In this document: positions 8,076-17,739 of the stretch, piece by piece
Layout: each line of letters starts with the position of its first letter
Position numbering within the stretch: position 1 is the first letter of the stretch
DNA from: Gamarada debralockiae
Taxonomy: Eukaryota > Ascomycota > Leotiomycetes > Helotiales > Hyphodiscaceae
DNA length: 21,119 bases
Direction: 5' to 3'
Assembly: GCA_002803225.1 (NCBI GenBank)
Contig: NXFV01001438.1
Span: forward strand, 1-21,119
Program-made: the position numbers and the translations under genes
The notes under the pieces: generated by a model
The model's input: only the letters and a program-made list of their open reading frames with translations
Databases searched by the model: none
Told to the model about the DNA's origin: nothing

Positions 8076-9215
8076 TCAATCGCTATCTGCATCTGGGTTC
8101 GCAATGTATAATCGTCCAGCGCTCATTGTCATCGTTCGCTCGTCAACACTTCCTCTCCTGCGTAGATCTTCGGGGTTCCGTAAGCTCTTTTCGCGTGTGA
8201 CAGTAGATTTCATGAGGCTGTTGCTGGCGAGTCGGGCGGCGTCCACCTGCGTAGTACCAAGATCACCAACATTATCGTTTCGCTCCCCACTGCTTCCACT
8301 TCCCGCGCTGGCAGTCCCGTCTCCATTGCCATCAGCGGCGGTAAAGTAGTCCTTCGCCTTTGAATGTCCCGACGGTACCGGCGTCTCTCCAGCCTCCGCC
8401 ACATCTTCCATTGAGTCCAGCCTATCTTTCTCACTCGGCGGCGTATTCCCAGAACTCCATCTGCCAGTCACAGAACTTGCTCCAGACTGCCGATATGGGA
8501 AACCCTTCCTGCCACTTCCCAAACTACTCCTCCCACTCCCCGTTCGCTGGTGATACACCTTCCCACTCGCCGCATCATCATCATCAGAGTCTCCGCCTTC
8601 AACCTCACTAGCACTCAATCGCATCGGCACACCGCCCACACCACCCACCAGGTCTCCAGGACTATATCCCACCAGTCCGGCCTTGCCGTGATGTCGAATC
8701 TTTGCCGTGACTCTGTTACTGCCCGCCAAACTGCCCGACCCACTTGTAGATGTTCGCCCAGTTCCTGGCCCGCCGATGACTTCCATCGTCGCTCGTATCT
8801 TCGCGGCTCGTTTCGCGGCTCGCAATCGTGGGTCTTCATGTTGAGCTCGATCGCACCACACCGTCGCCTTCTGTCTTCGCATCAACGCCACATAGCTAGT
8901 TGGTTGACCGAGGCTGCCGGATCGCGAGGACGTCGAGCGGCGGAGATCTTGGGAGGAATTTCGGAAGGGGACAGGGCCATTGCCACTGCTGGCCGTCGTC
9001 GAAAAGGTATTTGTTGAAGGCGTACGGCGAGAGGTGTAGGCATGTACTTGCATGTTTGTCGGAAGGGGCTGTTGCTGTTGTTTAGGGTAGAGAATCGTAG
9101 GGAAGGTATTGGAAGAGGTCGTTCTCGTTCTCGAGTGTCCGTAGACGGCGGGATTTTGAGGAGGTTGCTGATAGCCAGTAGGCATGGGCTTTCTCCTGGG
9201 GATGTCGGCCATCAT
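8076..9215 (-). CDS. conserved-looking disordered protein of unknown function (379 aa)
   Basis: A single exon from ATG at 9215 (MMADIPRRKPMPTGYQQPP) to a stop at 8076. A second ATG at 9212 is equally possible, and the frame is open further upstream but without an ATG. Most of the protein is low-complexity and rich in Ser, Gly, Thr and Arg. Three parts look constrained: a central basic segment (MRRQKATVWCDRAQHEDPRL then RAAKRAAKIRATMEVIGG), an acidic patch (GGDSDDDDAASGK), and the C-terminal end (RRGSVDERTMTMSAGRLYIA then NPDADSD). The RRGSVDE-type tail with a phosphorylatable Ser is reminiscent of conserved fungal hypotheticals, but I recognise no domain. No signal peptide or membrane span. 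It is a separate transcription unit from CAF-1 given the long spacer. Functions in signalling or the cytoskeleton would be guesses. Confidence 0.8.
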   Translation of the reverse strand: MMADIPRRKPMPTGYQQPPQNPAVYGHSRTRTTSSNTFPTILYPKQQQQPLPTNMQVHAYTSRRTPSTNTFSTTASSGNGPVPFRNSSQDLRRSTSSRSGSLGQPTSYVALMRRQKATVWCDRAQHEDPRLRAAKRAAKIRATMEVIGGPGTGRTSTSGSGSLAGSNRVTAKIRHHGKAGLVGYSPGDLVGGVGGVPMRLSASEVEGGDSDDDDAASGKVYHQRTGSGRSSLGSGRKGFPYRQSGASSVTGRWSSGNTPPSEKDRLDSMEDVAEAGETPVPSGHSKAKDYFTAADGNGDGTASAGSGSSGERNDNVGDLGTTQVDAARLASNSLMKSTVTREKSLRNPEDLRRRGSVDERTMTMSAGRLYIANPDADSD

Positions 9216-10000
9216 ACCAAGACCTGTGCGGATGGGATGCAACCCGAGTGACTAGATTGAGGTGTTTATCGGTCGTAGTGATTGTTCACTATGGTGAGTG
9301 CACTACGATCTGCTGTGCAACGCGGGAGCTCGTGGTTATATCGATTAGGGTACAGCTTGCGTGTGGGATAAATTGAGCCTTTGTCGGTCTGCCGCACCGC
9401 TTTTCGAAGGGTAGTGGTGAATCAATTGATGAGCAAGCGTAAATATCCGACGAGGAGGAAGGGTGAATATCGAGAAAGTAAGATGCGAAGGTGAGGAGAT
9501 GGGGTGCTATGTGTTCAAATGCCTCGTTTCTCCAAGGACAGCAGGGTGGGATTCTCTCTCGGATTGTTTCGATGCTTTCTTAGCTAGCGGACTAGCAGAA
9601 GTGGCGTTAACCCAGGTCAGCTTTCTGGTATCGCTGCCAACTTTTTGAGAAGTGCAACGTGGGATTGAAATGCTCATGAGGTGCTTTTAGAGAGGAAGGA
9701 ACAAAAATTTGTCAAATATTGGAATAAAATGAAGCATTTCGTGTTGTGTCAATAAAGGATATCGAAATGGGTAGATCTCACTTTAAATCAGCTGTTGATC
9801 TTTGGGTGATAGCGCCTCAACCCCTCTCAAACAGCGAATGACTGCACGTTTTTGAGTTCAGCTGGGCGTGTGGGCGTTTGTAATCGCGTCAATTGATTTT
9901 CAATAATGCGCGATAGGAGAGAAGGTGCATAATTGTATGTATGTCAGAAAAAATTACTGTTCAAAAACAAAGAGGTTGAATCAACAGAGAAATGTATTAG
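9216..10000. other. intergenic, upstream region of the 379-residue gene
   Basis: No coding frame with a start, leader or intron signals was accepted. The left part must hold the promoter of the gene at 9215; no clear TATA box was seen. Confidence 0.45.
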
Positions 10001-10390
10001 TTATGTGGATGTTCGAATTGACGTAAGGGAGCCGATCATGTCACCAGCATCATTCCCCAAATTCAAGGGTACGAGTTGTAATGCGTCACGAAGATATACT
10101 TGTGCTACATAAGAGACCGCGAAGAGACCTTCAAGCCTCGGGAGAGGATCATTTCTAGTGATACAAACCTGAAAAGCATCTCTCAAATCGCATGGCTTCC
10201 AAGTCTGGTACGAAGGTACTTCGACGCGGCAGTAAACCTTTTCGTCGAGATTCAGATAGGGTAGCAGGCGGCTCTTCTCCAACGGATCCAGGGTATCTAC
10301 TGGCCATGACAGGATGACGCACTGTTGATTGTTGACGAGCTTCGCAGGGAGCGACAGGGGGAAAGAGTGGGTTTCTGAGCGTGTTCGTGG
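10001..10390 (-). other. 130-codon open frame without start, possible exon or gene remnant
   Basis: The minus strand is open from 10390 to a stop at 10001 without an ATG. The first half reads like real protein (VNNQQCVILSWPVDTLDP, LLPYLNLDEKVYCRVEVPSY, TWKPCDLRDAFQ). It is followed by a good donor (CAG, then GTTTGT, about 10170), although the frame also stays open through it. An acceptor (CACGCTCAG) lies just inside the 5' end. This could be an internal exon whose partners I cannot find, or a remnant. No family recognised. Confidence 0.35.
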
Positions 10391-10726
10391 TTAAACGTCC
10401 ATCGCGGTGGCGGCGACCAGGTTCCTCTTTCGGTCTCCCCGGCCGAGCCAGGAACCATTCACAAAGTCAATTGGTGACAGGATTCAAATAAGCATGACTT
10501 TGCAAAGGACTTGGCCTCACAAGCGCCGACCAGCAAGGTAGAAACGTGCTCTGGATCGCGCAATTTGTTTGTGTTATTCACAGCAGCTATCGAGGCCCGG
10601 GAGCTGCCCCTCGTCAGCATCTATCCGGTGGTGCATAACCCCTAGCACATCACCATCTTCCCAGTTTTCACCCCTCGAATTTCACAATCCCATCTCGATC
10701 TCTGTCCAATTCTTGAACACAACAGA
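10391..10726. other. intergenic; pyrimidine-rich leader before 10727
   Basis: The right half (10640-10726) is a CT-rich stretch ending TTGAACACAACAG, typical of fungal transcript leaders on the plus strand. No other feature seen. Confidence 0.4.
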
Positions 10727-10906
10727 ATGACGCTCGCAAATCCAGCCGATCCATACGTCACTACACCGTGTTCCCGCAAAGTCTCGCACTCTGCTTCAGA
10801 TCTCAAAATTTTCGACGAACCTCGTGTTTGTAGCCGCTTAACATGTACTGTATTGATTACGGTAAAAGAATGTTCTTTTGTCGCCTTGCACAGCCTCCTT
10901 CAATAA
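10727..10906 (+). CDS. possible small gene or first exon (59 aa if unspliced)
   Basis: The ATG at 10727 sits in an excellent context (CACAACAGAATGAC) behind a CT-rich leader. It opens MTLANPADPYVTTPCSRKVS and continues through SASDLKIFDEPRVCSR to TAA at 10904-10906. The N-terminal half reads as protein and the C-terminal half less so, so a donor (GTGTTT or GTAAAA, 10824-10862) may end the first exon. No signal peptide and no known domain. Support is mainly the leader and start. Confidence 0.3.
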   Translation: MTLANPADPYVTTPCSRKVSHSASDLKIFDEPRVCSRLTCTVLITVKECSFVALHSLLQ

Positions 10907-11516
10907 TCCACCCGACCTTCCAAGCCCAGCGATCCGAATCTGATGGCCTGATGGCTTCCGCGCCGAAGGTATGGTGCGGACCCCTCTTCCACCAATCGTC
11001 TCCCCCTCTCCTAACCACCTTCTTTTCGAACGGTCCCCCGAAAATGCTCGCGACGTTCAACCCCGTCTTCGATGAGGGGACTTGATTCGCAACACAAACA
11101 CAAATTGAGGGGAAGCCCATGCAAAGCCTTCGCTTCTACCCACATGCAGCTATTCTTGAAGCTGGCCCTACGATGTACTGTACATGCATACAATATGCAT
11201 GCATGGGAACTCACCCAATTATTGCACTACCTCCTCACTCAGCACTACTGCATTATTCGGCACAGAGCAGCGAACATAACCTGTTTCTGGGAATTTTTAG
11301 CTCACCGACTCTCTGCGCTGTCGTCCTGGACTTAAGCACTTCCTTATGTGCCGTCGAATAATCAAAACATCCGACATCCAGAGGCTCCGGTAAATACCTA
11401 AACAGCACTTGTCGATGTGAGAGATGGGTAGTCGCGAGGTTTGAGATCGGGGTCGCAGTGAGGCCGCCATAACACGTGTCAACCTAACTGAGGTCCCAGT
11501 CTATTGGGATCCTGTT
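10907..11516. other. intergenic, no gene supported
   Basis: Overlapping open frames on both strands contradict each other, and none has a good start or splice sites. A local repeat of ATGCAT and TGTAC units lies at 11173-11203. Confidence 0.4.
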
Positions 11517-11834
11517 TTATTGTTTGACAGCCTGGCTGGGCTGTGAAAAGGCGCTCTTTTGTTCCTCGATTTGAGATTCTTTGGTTCGGGATTTGATGTT
11601 GTGGAGCAGCTGTGAAAAGTTGTAATTGAAGCGAATTGCGTGGAAGTCACGTGGATCTTCGAGGAGCTGAAAGATGAGGTTAAGAGGGCAACCAGCCGTT
11701 GTAGTCGTCAAGTGACACGCGTATAATATCCAATTGGAGATGAGTTTTACTGTTTGAGTTTTCTGCCGGCTCACATGGCCGTTGAGCCGAAAATGTTGAG
11801 TTTTTCTTGCATTTCCATCATACCACCTTCTATT
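11517..11834 (-). other. 106-codon open frame with an internal acceptor-like site, possible exon
   Basis: The minus strand is open from 11834 to TAA at 11517-11519 but has no ATG. A textbook intron end (CTTAACCTCATCTTTCAG) occurs inside it at about 11667-11684. The part after it reads LLEDPRDFHAIRFNYNFSQ and ends SAFSQPSQAVKQ. A last exon of about 50 residues after that acceptor is therefore plausible, perhaps belonging with the small exons at 11977-12250, but I could not join them with consistent phases. No family recognised. Confidence 0.3.
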
Positions 11835-11976
11835 TCATCAGGTCAACATCCTCAAGAAGCGTCCGCGTGAATCCTTGCGTGTTACAATTCGCTCTACTCT
11901 GAACTTTGGAATCTCAGTCGCTCGTACCTGAAAACAAGGATGCCAATATAATATCAACCCCTTAATCTGATCCCCA

Positions 11977-12250
11977 TCACGTGATAATAATCTTCTTCCC
12001 GATTAGGATCAAGACCGTGTCGATGATTTCTTCATCTACAGGTCCCATTGTAAGGCATCTCTTTGCTATTGTGTTCAAATAAAGCAACTAGGTCTATGTT
12101 GAGTCAAGTACACTCTACTGTGTTCCGTCCAAACGGGGCTTCATTTTGATCGGGTGTCGAGGGTTGTAGTTCAGGCGTCGCCGGTGAAGGTTGAGGGTCT
12201 GGGATTTCTCCCACTTGTTTGCCATGTCTTCGTTGGTTTTCGCGCGTCAT
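11977..12250 (-). CDS. possible small two-exon gene (75 aa)
   Basis: The start at 12250 has a fungal context (GTCAAAATGACG). Exon 1 (12112-12250) encodes a Pro-rich head, including PDPQPSPATPELQPSTPD. A phase-1 intron at 12066-12111 (GTACTT...ACAATAG, 46 nt) leads to exon 2 (11977-12065) with DEEIIDTVLILIGKKIIIT and a stop that overlaps an ATCACGTGAT palindrome. Exon sums and phases agree, but the donor is weak and the true 3' end may lie further on, since coding-like pieces follow at 11850-11925 and 11517-11684. Function unknown. Confidence 0.3.
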
Positions 12251-13344
12251 TTTGACACAAAAATTATGTGTTTTGAGTTTGAATTGATTTAATTAAAATT
12301 GTTTGAAAATGGCTGCTGAAAAGTCAGTAAATAAATTATTTTGGTGTATCATGACTAAGCGTCTCCGCGTGGGTGTTCACTTACAAATTAGCACCCTAGA
12401 CGGTCGAGTACGACGCCTTGCTTCAGGGCTTAAAAAGATATTTACAGTAAAAGTACTTTTACTAACTCAGAATTTACGAATTTATATCGTTTTTGCTAGC
12501 AAAATTGTTGTTTTATAACTACTTTTCGCAAAAGGTCGATTTTTACACCAAAATAAACGAAAAAATCAACTTTCACAACTGTTACTATTTTCAAACCTTT
12601 GTTGCGCAATATAGAAAATTAATTAAATACTTTAGTCTTACATAAAAGATTCTATAGCTTGATTTTATTAATTACCTAGCTAGGTATATTAATCAGAATG
12701 CGATCATTGTGTTTTTATTGAGATACCAAAGTGTGTGTTTTCGCGATATTTAGGGGGTTTTCGATATCGCTCAGACTTATGGCCACATACTGTATATTGG
12801 TGATCTGTAAGTCTATAATTTCGTGTTGAACTTTGGCGTTGGACAGAAGCTAATTTAGATGATTAGGAGATCAGTAATCTATGGCAATAGACATAGGCGG
12901 GGGATAAGGTCGAGGTGGTGCTGCGACCCGCGTTTTGTAAACTAACCCGCCGTTTCCATACTATTCCCCCAGAAAGCCAAGGAAAGGGGGTCGGCCTGTT
13001 GAAATACACCGGCGAATAGCCTTCCTGGTAACCAGTCATTCATTTGACAGTGGTACAATGTGTCCACTTGGATGTCAGTTCGTTCTAAATTCAATTCTAT
13101 AGTTAGCTAGGATACATAGCGACAGACATATTGCCGCCCTCAAAATCAAAACGGACAACCCAAACAAAAAGTACAAAAGCAAGGCACTATTCCCAATCCA
13201 TCTCGTCCGATTTTTCCCACCATGCCTCATTCCACGCATCCTATGATTGATTCATGACAGCCCAAGCCCAGTCCACCATCTCAAATGGAGTCTATGACCT
13301 CGAGCCGTCTATCTGCCTCCTCTCTCTTCCTCTCCCAAGCACAC
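12251..13344. other. gene-free region with AT-rich block 12280-12720
   Basis: The stretch from about 12280 to 12720 is visibly richer in A and T than its surroundings, has frequent stops and no start context. It could be a promoter region or an old, mutated insertion. From 12900 to 13250 composition returns to normal and no gene is seen; the right part must include the 3' untranslated region of the PAN-like gene. Confidence 0.45.
12667..12693. repeat. 27-base near-perfect palindrome
   Basis: ATTAAT-TACCTAG and CTAGGTA-T-ATTAAT mirror each other, with a single extra T in the right arm at 12687. It lies in the AT-rich block. It may be a protein-binding palindrome or the centre of a decayed element. 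Confidence 0.7.
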
Positions 13345-14098
13345 TCAGTCGAAAAGCTTGCAAGCCCCCGACACGAAAGTGTAAGCCACACAAGCCGGGT
13401 TACCTTGGCAGAGCGCAAGGCAAGCAGCCAAGCTTCCAGCGGCAGGAGTAGAGATAGGGTTAGGGTTTCCAGCTGGGATGGCATTCATGGGGTTTGCATG
13501 CGTGCCCTGGTTAGCGGCACCTGCTGCTCCATTGTTGTTGTTGTTGTTGTTGTTATTGTTGCCTGCTGCGCCAGCGATGTTAGCCGCTCCCCCGTTAGCG
13601 TTGCCAGCTGCGCCTCCTTGCTGTTGACGGCGGGGGTTCTGCTTTGCTGCTCCGGCGCCGTTGTTGTTGGCGGCAGTGCCGGAGTTGACGTTTGCGAGTC
13701 CACCGGGGTTGGCGGTTGTGGGGACGACGGCAGGGATGTTGGTGCAGGCGATGTCGTAGGCGACGAGGCCGGTTTGGGGTGGGATGGAGGAGGCGGCGAC
13801 GGAGAAGAGCATGCATTTATCGGCGTTGTTGTTGAGGCCGAAGAGGAAGGACTTGCAGGTTGGGTTGGCCTTGCATTGGGTTGCACAGTCGTTGGCGGTG
13901 GCTGCAATACGTCAGCGATGAGAATGGAGGAGATGGTAGGATGGAAGACTCACTGATGCCAGCTGGCTGGGAGAGAGGAGTTTGGCCCACGGTACCAGCC
14001 GGAGCGGCTCCGCAGACCTGGCGAGCAAAGATGGGCCCGGCAGATGCGGCGGAGAAGAAAGCTGAAACGGCGAGAATGGCGGCAGTGAAGGCGTGCAT
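13345..14098 (-). CDS. secreted protein with two PAN/Apple-like modules and an Ala/Asn-rich linker (233 aa)
   Basis: Two exons (13954-14098 and 13345-13901) flank a 52-nt intron with perfect signals (GTGAGT, branch GCTGAC, TTGCAG), joined at phase 1. Residues 1-20 form a signal peptide (MHAFTAAILAVSAFFSAASA). The first module spans about 29-105, with spacing DCATQCKANPTCKSFLFG and later DKCMLFS. The C-terminal module (204-233) has the same pattern (AACLALCQGNPACVAYTF then SGACKLFD). C-x3-C-x5-C followed by aromatic residues is the PAN/Apple signature, often binding sugars or proteins at the cell surface. Between them lies a disordered Gly/Ala/Asn linker with a poly-Asn run. No membrane span or clear GPI signal, so it should be secreted or wall-bound. 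It is not a CFEM protein by Cys count. The ligand is unknown. Confidence 0.85.
13532..13560. repeat. (TTG)n microsatellite inside the secreted-protein gene
   Basis: A run of TTG/GTT triplets with one TTA interruption encodes the poly-Asn stretch of the linker on the minus strand. Unit length is three, so copy-number change alters protein length without breaking the frame. Confidence 0.85.
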
Positions 14099-15117
14099 TT
14101 TGAAGATCGTTGTTTAGTAACACAGTTTAGTTGATTGGAAAAGTTAGGTAGTGCGGATTATTGACTGTGGTTGTAAATGTGTAGCAGAACTTTTTTGGGG
14201 AGATATTCGAATGATCGAGTGATTTATTGAAAGAAGTAGAAATGTTATTGAAGCAGAAAAGCTAAGTCAAGGAAAGACTGGGGCTGAAATGAGAATTATG
14301 ATAAGGGTGAAGAGAAAACTTCAAACTGGACTTTGATCTTCTTTTAATACTTTCTCGAGCTCATGCTGGATACTGCTCTCAGATACTGTGCTGGCTGTGT
14401 TGGCAAATTTAGATGATCTCCTCAAGTTGTAATTGGGTGTATTACTGTATTGAAACTTGTTTGCTGAGGACGTAAGCTCTCATGACGTGGAGCTGACTTG
14501 GGGTGGAACCAAGGGGAATAGTATACTAGATTGGATCAATCTTAAGGTAGCCTACGTGGATATGAAGTCATGGAACCTCAGTTATGCTAATGCTATGCTT
14601 ATGATCAAGCTTAAAGTATTACAGACAAGGATAGAGAAAGGCTTCTAGAAAATAAGAGGGTTCTAGCGTTGTGCAAGGGGTAGCTTCATGCCCTCGTGGT
14701 GATCATACTGGGCAACTAAAACACGGTGGACGCAGGGAATAAAACCACGACAAAAATAGCCCCGACTTTATTATTCAGTGAACAGCTCATCTAATTTTGA
14801 GTAACTTTGCAGGATAAGGGTAGGGATGAGATTGAGCTGTTTGGACCTTGCAATACGCAGTCCCCATTTCCGGGCCAACTGTAGCCCAGTAGCCATGTAA
14901 ACCTCTCCTCATGATATATCTGATTATGCCTGCCAACTCTCCGCAATTGCGGTATTTCTGGCTTCTGTATCGATTTTCTCCCATACTAACTCCACGGCTT
15001 CTTCGGGAGTTATCATGATGCCATTGCAACTACAACGTGATCCCCACAGTGCCCACCTCCTCGACTTAAGGAAGATTCAATTTCCTAGGCGTCGTCCTCG
15101 GAGCTGAAGTCCAAAAC
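14099..15117. other. intergenic, upstream region of the PAN-like gene
   Basis: The first 250 bases are the leader and promoter of the gene at 14098. Around 14910-15060 the minus strand has a short coding-like run (ITPEEAVELVWEKIDTEAR) bounded by stops, perhaps a gene fragment. Nothing else is supported. Confidence 0.4.
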
Positions 15118-15462
15118 CTAAGTCCTCTTCCTCCTATGCTTCGGCCACACCGGTTTCGAAATGAAGCAATTGTTTCCATTACGAATAGAGACCAGATCTT
15201 TTCCCTTGGACTGACTGAGGTAACAATTGACGGAATGTCGTCTCGAAATCAAAGCTAAAACTCGCTTAATTACGCCAAAATACTCGCCGGATGATGTGCA
15301 CAAGGGGGGCTGGTGTTTCACGCTCGGGCATCGTCTCAGACGTTGCGAGCTACTGTCACTTGTTACTCCTCCTGAGGCCCGCAGCTTTTCGATTGAGACA
15401 TGGGTGAAGTTGTACCGCCCGTTCTTCTTGATAGAGCTAAGTTGCGGAGAGATGCGTTGGAG
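15118..15462 (-). other. 114-residue open frame without start, possible exon or decayed gene
   Basis: The minus strand is open from 15462 to TAG at 15118-15120. It opens near an intron-like acceptor (ATTAACTCC...CAACTTAG, 15440-15466). It reads KKNGRYNFTHVSIEKLRASG, later GEYFGVIKRVLALISRRHS and a basic end (WPKHRRKRT). The composition is protein-like, but there is no ATG and no recognised domain. The plus strand is also partly open here, so it could be chance. Confidence 0.25.
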
Positions 15463-16620
15463 TTAATTGCAGTATAGATATAAAAAATCGACCCTTTAAG
15501 TGACTCGCGAAGGGTTTATTGGAGGCCTTTCTATTTGTCCTTTGGACTAAGAGAGTTTTAGTAAAGAAATCACGGGAAAACAACATTTACGATTCTGTTT
15601 TGATGGCCGAAATAGTTCACCTTCGGGACCAAACGACTGTAGAGTCCCCAAGACGAGTTTCGGGACCGATCACAAGGTTCAAATCCATCCCTCGTCCACA
15701 TGATGTTCTGGAAGGCGGGTAGAACTGATCATGGTGTGATGGTTGGTTCTAGTTCATAGCATTGTTGGCCTTGCTGCAGATCTCGCTTTAGACCCCATTA
15801 TGAGTTAAGGCGTCCCATGTAAAGTACGTCAGCTACCCTGCGCCACATTTTGATCTTATCTTCCACCTTACATAGTATCTATTGTCTGGTGGGGTAAGAT
15901 TCTACCCGGTCTACTATTCTAGTTTTATCTGAAGCCCCTCAAAATTGGCTCAGAAGTGGGATCGGGAGTTTTCGCAACCTTGTGGCACCCACCAACTCAA
16001 TCACAACGTCAAATGCGAGACTCGAAGAGCTTCAAAGTTTGTCTGGTTAAGGTCAAAATGTTCAGGGTTGTGTAGATTCTGCAGTTATGCACCTGATCAA
16101 ATAAGTTTATTAAACAGGCTGTCCAAGCATTTTGTTTGATATTGTTCCGAGAGTACTATTTTAGAATGTTTTTCCGTCGTCGGCACGGCCTAACCAAGCC
16201 CTTGGGTCAGACTGGCTTTGGTATCTGATCGTCATCTGCTAGTCTCGAAGGAATAATGACTCTCCTGACATTTCCTAATAGATTTCAATTCAAGCATCTT
16301 CTCGAAGATCAAAAAGTATACGAACAGTGGATCCCCACCATTCTGGGTTATTTCTTAGTCATATGACCTTGTTGAGCACATTCTGATACTTTGCCATCCT
16401 TTCCTTCGTCTATTCTACCTTCATTCAGATCTCCACAAACGAAGATCTAGGGATCTAGCTCAAGTACGAACATCAGATTAAAGAAAGAATATGTGGAGCT
16501 GACGTACCCCAAGCAGTGGAGACTTGCGTGTCACTTCTGGAATTGCTCTCAAATGAGAATTCTTTCGGCTCGTCACTGTTGCATTGAGTAGTTTGCTTAA
16601 CATTGTAGATCTCGATAGGA
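15463..16620. other. intergenic with scattered short open frames
   Basis: Short coding-like runs occur on minus near 15600-15720 (LVIGPETRLGDSTVVW, resembling a hexapeptide-repeat rung) and on plus at 16257-16367 (36 codons from an ATG). None can be extended or linked by splice sites. The last 200 bases are the promoter side of the plus-strand secreted-protein gene. Confidence 0.35.
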
Positions 16621-16627
16621 TATATAA
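16621..16627 (+). promoter_or_regulatory. TATA box of the Pro/Asn-rich secreted-protein gene
   Basis: TATATAA lies in GGATATATAAGTTG, about 240 bases upstream of the preferred start. It is followed by a long CT-rich tract with CCCATT repeats (16680-16715), a typical strong fungal promoter and leader layout. Confidence 0.55.
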
Positions 16628-16864
16628 GTTGTCCCTTGAATCTTCAAATTTATTTCCATCATCAGTACATTCTTCAGTTTTTCATTTCCCATTCCCAATC
16701 CCATTCCCATTTATCTTCGCAGCAGCCGACCTGATAATTTCATGACCATCAATCTTTAACTTTATACATCACGTTAAAGCTATCATCAATTTTTTAAGTT
16801 TGATTTATCATTCTAAATGAACCAGTCTTTTAAGCAGGTCTTATCAAAAACAACAACTAGCAAA

Positions 16865-17384
16865 ATGCAGCTTAACTTTCATACTGCTACCATCATCATC
16901 CTCCTCTTCCATAGCTGCCTCACAGCAGGTGCTCCGATTTCCGATACTGGTCTCGACTCGGCGGTTCGCGATCCTCAGAGAGGGCCCCGCAAGGACCCCA
17001 AAGGGCCCCAGGGCCTCCTCGTGGTTCTCGAGACAATATTGTTGAGGTTGAAGAGAGAGAAGCCCAGAGACCACCACCACCACAACAAAACTGGCCACAA
17101 GGACCCCCTCCTCAAGGCAATGTTGTAGAAGTGCAAGAGAGAGAAACACAGAGACAGCAGCCTCCACCACCTGCCAACCCCCCTGCTCCGGTATGTCCTC
17201 TTTTCAGTTCTAATTAGAAGTGTTTAGCTAAACTACGTAGGCTCTAATCAACAACAATAACGCCTCAGCCCCTGCTCCTAACAATAATGCTCCCAAAAAC
17301 GCTGCTAATAATGCTCCCAACAAAGCTGGCATCAACGCCCCCAAGAACGGTGCTACGCCGAACCATGCTAGACTCAAAATCTAA
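16865..17384 (+). CDS. secreted Pro/Asn-rich protein, effector-like (139 aa in the spliced model)
   Basis: The ATG at 16865 (CTAGCAAAATGCAG) begins a signal peptide, MQLNFHTATIIILLFHSCLT. An in-frame ATG at 16817 would add 16 polar residues and is less likely. The mature part is low-complexity: two related units (NIVEVEEREAQRPPPPQQ and NVVEVQERETQRQQPPPP), then, after a clear 50-nt intron (17191-17240, GTATGT...TACGTAG), an Asn/Ala/Lys tail (NNNAPKNAANNAPNKAG) to TAA at 17382-17384. The signal-peptide frame and the repeat frame differ. A 50-nt intron at 16929-16978 (GTGCTC...CCTCAG) restores the frame, but an AG duplication in CAGAGAGGG would explain it equally. If unspliced, the frame ends at 17128 with another sequence. 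There are no Cys pairs and no known domain; a cell-wall or apoplastic role is possible. Confidence 0.65.
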
Positions 17385-17739
17385 GTCAGAACTGCTTAGG
17401 TGAGCTATCCATTGCCATATCCCTCAAAATACTCAACCATAAGCCTAACAATGTATATTAGATATTGGTTTGAGGAGACAGAGTTGAATTCACGCAGTTG
17501 AGATTGGACAGTCTGAAGGGGTTGATGTGATGTCAAGGGGGCGGGAGACGAGCGGAGCTGGGATCGGACTGCCCTGGAGGCATCGCTATCGTAGCTCTTT
17601 ACCATACGCGGGAAAATAAAAATATTAATTAAAACACACTTTCTGTGTTCTGATTTTCTGGTGACTGGTTGTTGTGAATGATGGGCACTAGATCTCCTCC
17701 GTCCTAAGTTTTTACCGCGTCGTATTGCTACCAGACTAA
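17385..17739. other. intergenic, no gene seen
   Basis: The stretch lies between the secreted-protein gene and the recognisable start of the rhamnosidase relic. Decayed 5' sequence of the relic may extend into it but I recognise no motif. Confidence 0.4.

Noticed and set aside
13485..13907. Alternative Pro/Ser/Thr-rich minus frame of 140 codons.
   Set aside because: It is the shifted frame of exon 2 of the PAN-like gene; the Cys motifs and splice phase support the other frame.
15676..15686. GGTTCAAATCC, a perfect match to the tRNA B-box.
   Set aside because: The T-stem does not pair, and no A-box, anticodon arm or acceptor stem of proper spacing is found upstream.
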